Of a stretch of DNA of 64,000 bases, positions 9,889 to 18,317 are shown piece after piece. The notes under the pieces were generated by a model. It saw nothing but the letters and a program-made list of their open reading frames with translations. It made no database searches and was not told where the DNA came from. This DNA comes from Aurantiochytrium sp. KH105. Taxonomy: Eukaryota; Sar; Bigyra; Thraustochytrida; Thraustochytriidae. The stretch's first letter is position 1; each line of letters starts with the position of its first letter. The position numbers and the translations under genes were made by a program. The DNA lies in assembly GCA_003116975.1 (NCBI GenBank), contig BGKB01000028.1, positions 62,001 through 126,000 on the forward strand. Reading direction: 5' to 3'.

Positions 9889-10238
9889 TGTCGCGTGTAT
9901 TTAAGCGCTACATCGAAAAACACAGGCCACGGCTTCCAAGCACAGAGGAAGTTCGCAAAAAGGGTAGACTGATGGGTCAGTCTTCGTCCCCAACGCACCC
10001 GTGTCCACCGCAACAGCACCTATATCACCAGCAACAGCAGCAGCAACAGCAGCAACAGCAGCGTGAGCCATTGTCCGTGTGGACACAAAAGGGACCTTCA
10101 TCTACACAATACCACACGCCATTAGCAAGCTCGCCGCATTCTAATGCTTCTCCCTCTTCTCTCCCACCCTCCCTGCCGCCACCTCCGCAAACCTCAATAC
10201 AGCAGCATTACGATCGAAATCACCCATCACCACCATGA
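9889..10238 (+). CDS. Short polyglutamine- and proline-rich open frame
   Basis: A 116-codon frame starts MSRVFKRYIEKHRPRLP. It has a polyglutamine tract (from CAG/CAA repeats, about 10026-10062) and a Ser/Pro/His-rich end. It begins 27 bases after the likely stop of the membrane-protein gene. It could be an extra 3' exon of that gene (a cytoplasmic tail), a separate small gene, or non-coding. No domain is visible. Confidence 0.25.
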
Positions 10239-10701
10239 AGCTTCTTTCTTGAAGAAGAATTGTGAGATTTGCTCAGCGTTGACGTGCGCGCGCCCACATA
10301 CACACGTCGACTCTCGGATGACGTATACCTTTTGAAAACTGTTGCCAGAATTTCATACAGTTTACTGACAACAACCAATCCCTTTCCCCTCCTTCTCTTC
10401 TCTCCCCTTCCCTTCTCTTTTTTTTGGGGGGGGGGGGACCTGCAAAGTAGGTAGTGCGCTTTCAATCAAGGTGCAACGGAAAAAGACTGTGAATTTCTTC
10501 ACCAATCTTTTTCTCGTGTATGCAAGTCTTTCTGCAAAGTAGCGTACTTGACGCACAGGGTGAAGAAAAATTGCAAAAGAAAATGGAAGAGTGAACAAGC
10601 CAGAATTTGTAGGAGAACAGGGGAAAAAATGTGCATTTGAATGAAGATTTGTGTGTGTCGTGCCTTTGTGCCTGATCTTGTGCTCTTGCTTTGGGGCGTC
10701 A
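10239..10701. other. Intergenic region, convergent gene ends
   Basis: It lies between the 3' ends of the plus-strand membrane locus and the minus-strand four-helix gene. It has a pyrimidine tract ending in a G-run near 10,427-10,438. No gene is supported. Confidence 0.5.
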
Positions 10702-11598
10702 TCAGACCATCTTGAGGTCGGTACCTTCCTCGTGCGCCTTGTGTGCGTTACCATTAATTGCGCCGGTCTCGGTCCCTTCGACACCTCCATTGACTTCGTC
10801 TTCTTCCATGCCATTCATCTCAATCGCCGTCAGACCCTCGTCTTCCTCGTCCTCGTCGAAAGCAATGATGTCAGCACGGAACTTGACCAGCAACCACGTA
10901 AAGAGCAGATACAGAAAGAAAAGGAGGACACTAAAGGCGCCCACTGCGGACTCGGCTGGAGTCGAACCTTCTTCACAGTCGCGCCGCGTACCCGCCACAC
11001 ACGCCGAGATAAGCATCACTGCACATTTTCATTTAGCATCGAGGTAGGTTAGTATGATGCTGTTTTCTTCTCTATCATTCTCTCCCTCCGTTTCACTGTT
11101 GTAGGTGAGCAAAGGACAAATTGTGTTATTGCAAGCACGTTTGCCTATTGCTTGAAGGAAATGAAATCATGTATGCATCAATACGTACGTTGTGCCATCA
11201 TAAAACTCATACCCGTGAGAGCGCCATGTGTTGCTACCGTGCGGTATTTGCGCATCACAAGGGTGCCAACAACACCAAGAAAAATGGCGAGAAGCGCCAC
11301 CCAGACGCCAATGAAGCTGTATCAAACAAAAGCAAGCAAGATCTCGCGTCAGTCGTTCCGTTTGTCGTTAGCGTGTACGTTGTTGTTGTTGTTGTTGTGT
11401 TCACGTCTGTCTCAAGAGAACGTACGCATAGCCGACGTCGCTGCGATCGCTGCCGAGCGCAAAGCCAGCAATCACGAGGGCGATGGTGGCAAGCTGCGTG
11501 AGGATCCAAACCCGAGACAAGACCTTGACGCTGTTTCCGCAGTAAGCGTTCTCTGCTTCTCGCACAGAGTGCTTCGCTTTGGTCAATCGTGCGTGCAT
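10702..11598 (-). CDS. Four-helix (tetraspan/MARVEL-like) membrane protein, three exons
   Basis: Spliced model on the minus strand: exons 11598-11426, 11316-11213 and 11018-10702, giving 197 residues. Intron 1 runs from GTACGT to ATACAG and intron 2 from GTATGA to GTGCAG. Phases agree and four membrane helices result: ILTQLATIALVIAGFALG, FIGVWVALLAIFLGVVG, a short one around GVMLISACVAG, and VGAFSVLLFFLYLLFTWLLV. The C-terminus is an acidic tail ending TDLKMV. The four-helix plan with a polar N-terminus (MHARLTKAKHS) resembles MARVEL-like or tetraspan vesicle proteins, but no diagnostic motif was found. A start at the GTG at 11019 without the upstream exons would lose two helices, so the spliced model is preferred. 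Confidence 0.7.
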
Positions 11599-12292
11599 GG
11601 TGGTTTCGGCCGCTAACGCGCTCCCGTCGCGGGGTCTGTCTGCACGGTTGGCGAAGAGCCGTGACGCTCACAGAGCCTCAACGTCCCGACCTCGCACTGC
11701 CGCTCTCCAAACCTCTGCGTAGCCGCGCCCGCGTGGGGAAGAAGGGGGCGCGAGACGAGGCTGACGCTTGAGCTGCTCGCCACGCAAGCTGCGCTCCCCG
11801 TGCCCTGTTCTGGTTCGGTCGACTCGGGCTCTAGCAATCGATTCTGCTCAGATTTTTTTTTTCTGGCTTCTTTCTTTCGTTGCTTTGTTTCCTTTTGAAA
11901 GGAAAGAGGGGAAAAGGAAAGAAAAGAAGATGGCTGTTGGTCTGCCGTTCAAAGGTGGTTATGTACAACCGCTTTACTTAGGCGGTTTCGTTTGTTGCCA
12001 CGTAGAGTACTACTATTCAACCAAAAAGGTGTCCGCTGCCGGGGGATGGCGCGTCGGGAGCAAAGTGTCGAGTGATGTGTTATAACGGCAACGCAGACTC
12101 TTCGTTCGCGTCAGGAAGACTTTCTTAATTTTATCTAGCCTCGAAAATTGGCCTCTCTCAAAATAGTTGGAACAAAATCAAACAAATGGGAAAGTTACAA
12201 TGCCAGCATGCAATCAGGAAGAAAAAAGAGTATACTTTCAGAACGATGCAAGGCAATGACAGCAGGCCCAGACACAAAGTGGCAATTAAAAG
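11599..12292. other. Intergenic region
   Basis: Upstream region of the four-helix gene and 3' flank of the homocysteine methyltransferase gene. A 105-codon plus-strand frame at 11768-12085 has no recognisable content, so it is not called. Confidence 0.5.
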
Positions 12293-13402
12293 TCAACACG
12301 CTCCATTTCCCCAGTGCTTGTGCAGCGTGGCAATGTGCTGAGGTGTGACTCCACAGCAACCGCCAACGAGAGAGACGCCCATGTCGGCAATCCAGGGCCC
12401 CACGAAACGATTGCAATACAATTCGGGCGTCAGATCGTCCCGAAGTGCTTGTGGTTCCGCAGATGTCTCTAGAGACCAATCACTTGCTATCGGCGTGAGA
12501 CGGTTCGCGTAGGCCCCGAGCTTGACATCGGCTGCTGCCATGCGCGAACGAAGCGGGGACAGCGCCTGCAGACTTTCCGTGATGGCCTCAGGTTCCGAGC
12601 AGTTAAAGAGGATACCTGCAAGTAGAAAAGGGCGATCCGGGGACGCCGCACTCTTGCGGTCCAATAGACTTTTGACGGCGTCTTCAGCAGGTTCGCCGCT
12701 GCGCAAGATACCCCCGCGACTCACCGTCCAAGAGCAAAACAGTGGACGGATCGGCTCAAGGCCCAGCGTCATGATCGCATCAACAGCCTGAGACATTTCC
12801 TCCGAAGAGGAGAGTGTCTCTGCAAGAAAGTAGTCCACGTGCGGATGTAAGACGGTGGCTATTTTACGGTACATCGCGACGCCCTTTTCATGGGCCTGGA
12901 CAAGGTCGGGACGATAGCTTTCCACAAGTGGGGGCAATGACCCGCAAACATATCCTTCTCCAAAGTCGTGTACAGCTTTGCGGGCAAGTTTGGCCGCGAC
13001 AAGCGTGTGCTCAAGGACTTCTTCTTCCGTGAAGCCCACGCCAGGGGTCACGCCATAGTTATTGACCGTGATGAAGCGTGACCCTGCGCGCAAGAACGAA
13101 GTGTGGACATCTACGAGCAGCTCGTGATATTTGCTGTCCGTCACGGCTAATGCCGACCACGTGCGCCGGTCATCGGGCAGGCCTCGGCGCATGAGTTCCT
13201 CGCCCGTGCCGCCGTCGAGAAGAAGCACGTCCTTGGTCTCGTGCTTTTGCGCTGGCGGCTCTGAGGACGCGCGAGCTGCTAAAGCACTTGCTGCTGTTGC
13301 TGCTGTTGCTGCTGTTGCTGCTGCTGCTGCCTTCTCGGGCTGCGAGGACATTGCGCGTGCGGCGCGGGCCGGACTCTGCGCCTGGGTCCAGAGCCGCCGC
13401 AT
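12293..13402 (-). CDS. Homocysteine S-methyltransferase
   Basis: The product is 369 residues. Enzymes of this family move a methyl group from S-methylmethionine or S-adenosylmethionine to homocysteine, making methionine. The N-terminal fold has LLLDGGTGEELMRRG (about 61-74). The zinc and homocysteine ligands are the cysteines of FNCSEP (C268) and GGCCG (C349, C350). The size fits the family once an N-terminal extension of about 57 residues is set aside. That extension is Ala/Thr-rich, encoded by a CAG/CTG-type repeat, and basic at its start (MRRLWTQAQ). It could be a mitochondrial presequence. A second ATG at residue 18 would give a cytosolic form. The gene is head-to-head with the ubiquitin hydrolase, 210 bases apart. 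Confidence 0.88.
   Translation of the reverse strand: MRRLWTQAQSPARAARAMSSQPEKAAAAATAATAATAASALAARASSEPPAQKHETKDVLLLDGGTGEELMRRGLPDDRRTWSALAVTDSKYHELLVDVHTSFLRAGSRFITVNNYGVTPGVGFTEEEVLEHTLVAAKLARKAVHDFGEGYVCGSLPPLVESYRPDLVQAHEKGVAMYRKIATVLHPHVDYFLAETLSSSEEMSQAVDAIMTLGLEPIRPLFCSWTVSRGGILRSGEPAEDAVKSLLDRKSAASPDRPFLLAGILFNCSEPEAITESLQALSPLRSRMAAADVKLGAYANRLTPIASDWSLETSAEPQALRDDLTPELYCNRFVGPWIADMGVSLVGGCCGVTPQHIATLHKHWGNGAC
13289..13331 (+). repeat. CTG/TTG repeat inside the methyltransferase presequence
   Basis: Mixed CTG and TTG units on the plus strand encode an Ala/Thr tract on the minus strand. The run lies inside the coding region, so length changes would keep the frame. Confidence 0.85.
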
Positions 13403-13612
13403 GCCGGGGCCCGGGCTCGCGCAAAGGCCGTCTGGCTCTTCTTGGCATCCATCATCACAACTTGGAGCAGCAAGTCAATGAGCAAGAAGATAGATACCGA
13501 CAGGACCCAGCGGCGAGTAGTAGTAGTACCCGTACTTTCGAGCACTCTCGGACCGACGAAGCGCGCGCGCACACACGCACACGGGCGAGAGCAAGGGCAC
13601 GAGCGAGCGACC

Positions 13613-14335
13613 ATGTCGGAAAAGGCGACCAAGAAGTCCAAGACGCCGCGCTGGCTGCCGCTGGAGTCCAACCCGGATGTCCTGAACAGCTTCCTCCGGC
13701 GCATGGAGGTTGACGAGTCCGTGGCCTTTCACGACGTCTTCGGACTCGATGAGGAATTGCTGGCGATGATCCCGCAGCCGGTCGTGGCCATGTGCCTCTT
13801 GTTTCCGAGCTCGACCATTAACGCGATCCGACGCGAGCAGTTTGCCGACAAGTGCATCGCGAATCCTGCGGAACAGGGCATCTTTTATCTTCACCAACTC
13901 TCGCAGTTCGGCAACGCGTGCGGTACAATTGCGTGCGTGCACGCGACTGCCAACGCGGCAGGCGTGGTCTTCGACGAGGCCAGTCCTTTGGGAGCCTTTA
14001 TCGAGGCGAATCGCGGCAAGGATCCGGATACCATTGGCGAAAACCTTGCCGATGCCGTGGAGATCCACGAGGCCAGCGAGCAAAGTGCTTCGTCATCTGG
14101 GGCGCAAACCGCGACGCCGAGTCGCGACGACAGCGTGGAAGGTCACTTTATCACCTTTGTCCTCTTTGAGGGCCATTTGCTTGAGCTCGATGGCATGATG
14201 CCCGGCCCCATTGATCATGGCGAGGCCTCCGAATCAGATTTTACCGTGAAAACTGCCGAAATCATCAAGACGCAGTTCATGGACCTTGATCCCGGCAATG
14301 TCAACTTCAACATCACTGCAATGAGTATCCAGTAA
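13613..14335 (+). CDS. Ubiquitin carboxyl-terminal hydrolase, UCH (UCHL1/L3) family
   Basis: The product is 240 residues, close to the usual UCHL3 size. This cysteine protease releases small adducts from the ubiquitin C-terminus. The active-site set is complete: Q98 of the oxyanion hole, C103 in QFGNACGTIACVHA, H178 in GHFITFV and D193 in LLELDGMMPGPIDHGE. The N-terminus (PRWLPLESNPDVLNSF) matches the family start. The ATG at 13613 is therefore chosen over an in-frame ATG at 13442, which would add a Lys/Arg/Ser-rich stretch not typical of the family. A short Ser-rich crossover loop lies at about 155-172. Confidence 0.93.
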   Translation: MSEKATKKSKTPRWLPLESNPDVLNSFLRRMEVDESVAFHDVFGLDEELLAMIPQPVVAMCLLFPSSTINAIRREQFADKCIANPAEQGIFYLHQLSQFGNACGTIACVHATANAAGVVFDEASPLGAFIEANRGKDPDTIGENLADAVEIHEASEQSASSSGAQTATPSRDDSVEGHFITFVLFEGHLLELDGMMPGPIDHGEASESDFTVKTAEIIKTQFMDLDPGNVNFNITAMSIQ

Positions 14336-14772
14336 TGCCACAGCGATCTTTTCTCTCACTTCGTTATTATCTCTCCTTCTCTCTCTCGCTCATCGAGCGC
14401 ACAAGCGGGCAAGCAAGAACAAGAGAAGCAGTACAAACGTTTACTTACCCTCTATGGCTCTGGCATGGGTTGGAGCGACTCAAACTTTGACGACTCGCGA
14501 TGCCTTTCACTCGCCAAAAAGAAGTGAAGACGGACAAAGTTTTTGCCAATGTTTGTTCAGATTTTGATTTATTTGCTATGTTCGATTACTTGGAAGACAT
14601 ATACACACACTGACTGGGCACGAGAGAGAAAGAGAGAGAGTAGGCCTAGCGATCTCAAATCCAAAAGTCTTAAAAACAACCTGAAAACTGACCGAGACAC
14701 GCTCCCTGAGCTCTCATGCGAATAAAGGGACAAATGGACGGATGGACATAAGAACGGGCAAAACGAATTGTA
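14336..14772. other. Intergenic region, convergent gene ends
   Basis: It lies between the 3' ends of the UCH and kinase genes. It is CT/GA-rich and contains TAGGCCTA at 14641-14648. No gene is supported. Confidence 0.6.
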
Positions 14773-16389
14773 CTACACGACCGGTGTGGGTTCCACCTGC
14801 TCTTGAAGGGAGGTGAACCACGGGTGCGAAAGTGCCCGCGCGGCAGATACCCGCTGTGCAGGGTCCAATGTAAGCATGCCCCGAATGAGATCCTTTGCCA
14901 CGGGACTCACCTCATTCCATACGGGTCCGTCAAAGGAAACATTCCCAATGAGAATCTGACGGTACAACACAGACACGTCCTCTGTACCGTCGGCCCCAAA
15001 GGGTGGCGACCCCGAAAGCAGGACGTACATAATCACGCCAGCGCTCCAAACATCAACTTGGGGTCCGTACCCTTTTCCAAGCAGGATTTCGGGTGCCACG
15101 TAATAATCTGTCCCGCAACTGGTATACGCACGCGCGCGGCCCTGGACCATTTGTTCGAGCTCAAAGTGCTGAGGGGGCGGAGGCGAGCTGCTCAGCGTGA
15201 GCATCGCGCCGCCAAAAGAGGAGTCATCTACGTCACAGTCGTCAATCTCTTGCGAGCTCGAAGAACCCGCAATTGCGCCGGGGAGTATACGGCCAAGGTC
15301 ATGGCCTGCTGCTGCATCCGCGGAAGCAATAGGGCCCAGTCTTGGCGAGCCAAAGAGCGCCCGTGCGCTTTGAGGCATGACGGATCCACTTTCCTGAGAA
15401 AGGTAGCCCTTTGCCGCAGCGACGAGGTTCGAGTCCACCTGAACTGTGTCGTGCACACGCGCGGGCTCGAGATACTTTGCGAGACCAAAGTCGCTGAGCT
15501 TGATGTTCGTGTCCACCTCTCGCGAGGTGAGCAGGATATTTTCCGGTTTTACATCGCGATGGATAACGCCCCGCTCGTGCAGATACCGCAGAGCGTCCAT
15601 GAGCGACCGCATGAGCCGTCGACTTTCGGCCTCGGTGTATCTAATTTTTTGCATGATGCGCTCAAAGAGGTCGCCGCCGAGCGCGAGGTCCACGAGCAAA
15701 AGAAGTTCGTCAGAGGTTTCTGCAACAGCGTGGAGACGCACGAGGCTGTGATGCTTGGCCTTGCTCTGGATTGAAATCTCCCCTGTGACGCGCGCGCGCT
15801 GGCTGATCTTGTGCTTGGCCATGACTTTGCAAGCATACAGCTCACCGCTACGCCTCGACCGAGCTGCACGCACCAGAGAGGTCGTGCCTCGGCCTAGAAC
15901 CTCTCCAACCTCGAATTGGGCTCTAAATTCCTCCCCTGTCAGCGTCTTCATGCCCACTGGGACGAGGGACTCCTCCTCGACCTCGTGATAGTGCGCCGAG
16001 AGCGTCAGTGCCGGCGCGGTGGTCCTTGTCTTGAGAGTGGGTCTTGGGTCCTGCGCCTGTCGGCGCTCCGCTTGCGCCTGCGTATTTTGCGTGGGACGCG
16101 CGTCATGTCGGCCAAGTTTCGCATCGGGCGTTTTCTCCCTCTCTCGTTCCCGCAAAATCGCCGCGGTGGCAGCAGCAGCAGCGGCAGCAGCGGCAGGTGG
16201 CACCGGCGTCGGCGAGGTGGAGGTCGAGTTCGAGGTCGCGGTCGAGGAGAACGGCAACTTGGCGGCGCTGCGCGGTCTCCGCAGCGGCAGCGCGGGATGG
16301 TTCAGGCTCAGATTCCGCGACGGCGTGAGCGCCTTGGACGACCGCGCCTCCGTCCTCGGCCTCCGTGTCACCGCCGCCGACTTGGGCAT
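14773..16389 (-). CDS. CAMK-like serine/threonine protein kinase with activation-segment insertion
   Basis: The product is 538 residues from the ATG at 16389; the frame opens at an upstream GTG (16473). Residues 1-155 are basic and disordered with a poly-Ala run. The kinase domain (about 160-525) shows VLGRGTTSLV (Gly-rich loop), ACKVM with catalytic lysine K188, GEISIQ in helix C, HRDVKPEN (catalytic D279), SDFGLA (metal-binding D300) and CGTDYYVAPEIL. Lys after HRDV and the DFGLAK/APEILxGKGYG pattern indicate Ser/Thr specificity and CAMK affinity. About 115 Ser/Gln/Asp-rich residues are inserted between DFG and the P+1 loop. They contain a Cys/Asp-rich patch and may be a regulatory phospho-loop. 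No calmodulin-binding tail is evident. Confidence 0.88.
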   Translation of the reverse strand: MPKSAAVTRRPRTEARSSKALTPSRNLSLNHPALPLRRPRSAAKLPFSSTATSNSTSTSPTPVPPAAAAAAAAATAAILREREREKTPDAKLGRHDARPTQNTQAQAERRQAQDPRPTLKTRTTAPALTLSAHYHEVEEESLVPVGMKTLTGEEFRAQFEVGEVLGRGTTSLVRAARSRRSGELYACKVMAKHKISQRARVTGEISIQSKAKHHSLVRLHAVAETSDELLLLVDLALGGDLFERIMQKIRYTEAESRRLMRSLMDALRYLHERGVIHRDVKPENILLTSREVDTNIKLSDFGLAKYLEPARVHDTVQVDSNLVAAAKGYLSQESGSVMPQSARALFGSPRLGPIASADAAAGHDLGRILPGAIAGSSSSQEIDDCDVDDSSFGGAMLTLSSSPPPPQHFELEQMVQGRARAYTSCGTDYYVAPEILLGKGYGPQVDVWSAGVIMYVLLSGSPPFGADGTEDVSVLYRQILIGNVSFDGPVWNEVSPVAKDLIRGMLTLDPAQRVSAARALSHPWFTSLQEQVEPTPVV

Positions 16390-17215
16390 CCCGCCGGCCC
16401 GCTCTCGCCTCGGCCTGGCTTGTGTTTGTTTGCTTCTCGCGTTGTTTGCTCGCTCGCTTGGCCTCGCTCGCACGGGACCCGCCGGGTCCGCCTCCGACTG
16501 CGCCGGGCGACCGCTGCGGCTGGCGGCGCGCAGGCGCGGACGCCGCGCGCGAGGGTCTTCCCGCCGCGCCGCGCGAGGCCCTGCGCCCGCGAGGTCGCGC
16601 GGCCTCCGCCGCCGAAGGCCAATTCCGAGATTGCTCTCGCTCGAGCGCGCTAGCTTCGCGCCTCCTGCTTACAGCCTATGCTTGCTTGCTTGCTTGCTCG
16701 CTCGCTCTGGCCGGCCGCAGAAAAAAAATTAAAATAAAAAAATACAACCGGGATTCTCGAGGCCTCCGAGCCGGACTCGGCGCGGGCTCGGCGGCCCGCC
16801 GCGGCGGCTCGACCGCTGGCCGGCCCGCTCGCTCGCGGCGGCCGACGGGCCGGAGGGCGCGGCGCCTCTCGCGCGAGCCCGCCCCGCTCGCCGAGCCCGC
16901 CTCGCCTCGCGCCTCGCCTCGCCTCGGATGCGGAATTCCGAATTTCTCGCCCCCCCCCCCCTTGTTGGCTTTACCTTCGCGCGCACGCTGCGTGCGCGCG
17001 TGCAGCGGCCAGGCGAGACCCTGCACGCGCGAGCGCGGACTCGCCGCGGGCGGCGAGGCCCCGGCGGGGCGCAGCTGCGGACGCCGACGTCCGGGCGGGC
17101 GACTCGCGCGAAGGGAAGGGAAGGTCGGCCCGGCGGGGCGTCGGATCCGCCCAATTCTGCTTTTGGTTGCAGGTTGGTCGATACCATACCAGCCAGCCTT
17201 ATTACGTAGACAGAC
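16390..17215. other. GC-rich upstream region of the kinase gene
   Basis: Long overlapping frames here are Arg/Ala/Pro/Gly-rich and cross CTTG/CTCG microsatellites (about 16,680-16,712) and a C-run near 16,952. They are rejected as coding. The region should hold the kinase promoter. Confidence 0.5.
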
Positions 17216-17829
17216 GTGGTAGGCCTATACGTAAGCGAGCACCATGAAGTCCACGGCCGCGCGCCACTTCGGCATGAAAGCCACATCGTCGAGCGCGTCG
17301 TGCTCGTCTTCGTCGGCGTCTTCGAATTCTTCTTCTTCTTCTTCAAGAGCAGCAGCAGCAGCAGCAGCCGCAGCGAGGTTGAAGAAGCAGGCTGCTGCAC
17401 GCAGCACGTAAGCGAAGGAGGAGATGAACTGATGATGATGATAACTTGGGTCCTTATCTTTGCAGGGAAGGACGAGGTGCATGCGGATCCACGCCACCAC
17501 TCATCTCGGCTCCGACAGTGACAGCGACAATGAGGAAGAGGAAGACGCGGAGGAGGCGTGAGGGAGAGAGGGAAAGAGGGAGAGGAGGGGCCGAACATCC
17601 ACGACGATCTGACCGTCTTGTATTCTTTTTGGGGGGGGGGGAGGAAGGAAAGGCGGGAACGAATGGGTGGCGCCCTGCAAAAAAAGCAAGCGACGCTGCG
17701 AGCAGTGGCCGTGGAGGCAGGCAAAGCTCAGCGAAAAGATCGTCTCGCTCGGGTGGAGCCTGTGAATGTGAACAATCGAACGAAAGTGAACAGCTGCGAA
17801 GCGAGCTCAACGTGGATGGCGAGGAATGA
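17216..17829 (+). other. Unclear locus with a strong GT-AG intron (17408-17465)
   Basis: A textbook intron is seen on the plus strand: GTAAGC donor and TCTTTGCAG acceptor, 58 bases. Two joined frames are possible. One starts at an ATG at 17243 (MKSTAARHFGMKAT, Ser-rich, poly-Ala) and runs on to 17829 in a basic, low-complexity frame. The other starts at 17216 and ends at a TGA at 17559-17561 in a natural-looking acidic tail (SDSDSDNEEEEDAEEA). The minus strand also has a plausible acidic end (EFEDADEDEHDALDD, then MPKWRAAVDFMVLAYV). I cannot choose between them. A spliced non-coding RNA is also possible. Confidence 0.35.
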
Positions 17830-18317
17830 GAACTTGTGAGGTTTCGACGATGCGTGCCGGAGAGTGCGGCGACGACGACGAGTGATGGGACGACCAAGAA
17901 CAACGCTTCCGAAGGCGAGATGCGCTCGGACTCTTGCTGCAAACGTCTCGAACCAAGCCGAGCCGAGTCTCGAGACAAGTGGTCGTATTCTCGGCGCTCG
18001 GAAAGAACAGCAAGGCGACAAAGATTATCTTCTCTCATTCTCTCTGCGTTGCACGCGAAGAGGAGCAGAAAATTGAGAGCTCGCGGACCATCGTCGCTTC
18101 GATCGAGGTGCGTCGGGGCATCCATGGTAACTCGGCCCCACCAAGCCCGCACGCTCACATCAGCGCCAATGTCGTCGTCTGTCTTGCGGTTTATTAACCC
18201 CCACCCCTGCCACATTATTTATCGTCCCAATGCTGTGGGTCCCAGTCAACTTCGAGTTGTTGTCCACCAATTTTTGTCCAGCTTGGTCAACAATGAGCTC
18301 TGCAAGCGAGGAACTGT
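17830..18317. other. Intergenic region
   Basis: A 253-codon minus-strand frame (17454-18215) spans this stretch and a G-run. Its composition is not protein-like and it is not called. The region is otherwise the upstream part of the next gene. Confidence 0.45.

Noticed and set aside
11768..12085. 105-codon plus-strand frame
   Set aside because: No motif, Phe/Lys-rich by composition only, and it sits in the upstream region of a minus-strand gene.
14803..15774. 323-codon plus-strand frame
   Set aside because: Exact antisense of the kinase domain, whose motifs are unmistakable on the minus strand.
17454..18215. 253-codon minus-strand frame
   Set aside because: Crosses a G-run, is Ser/Arg-rich with no motif, and overlaps the spliced plus-strand locus.
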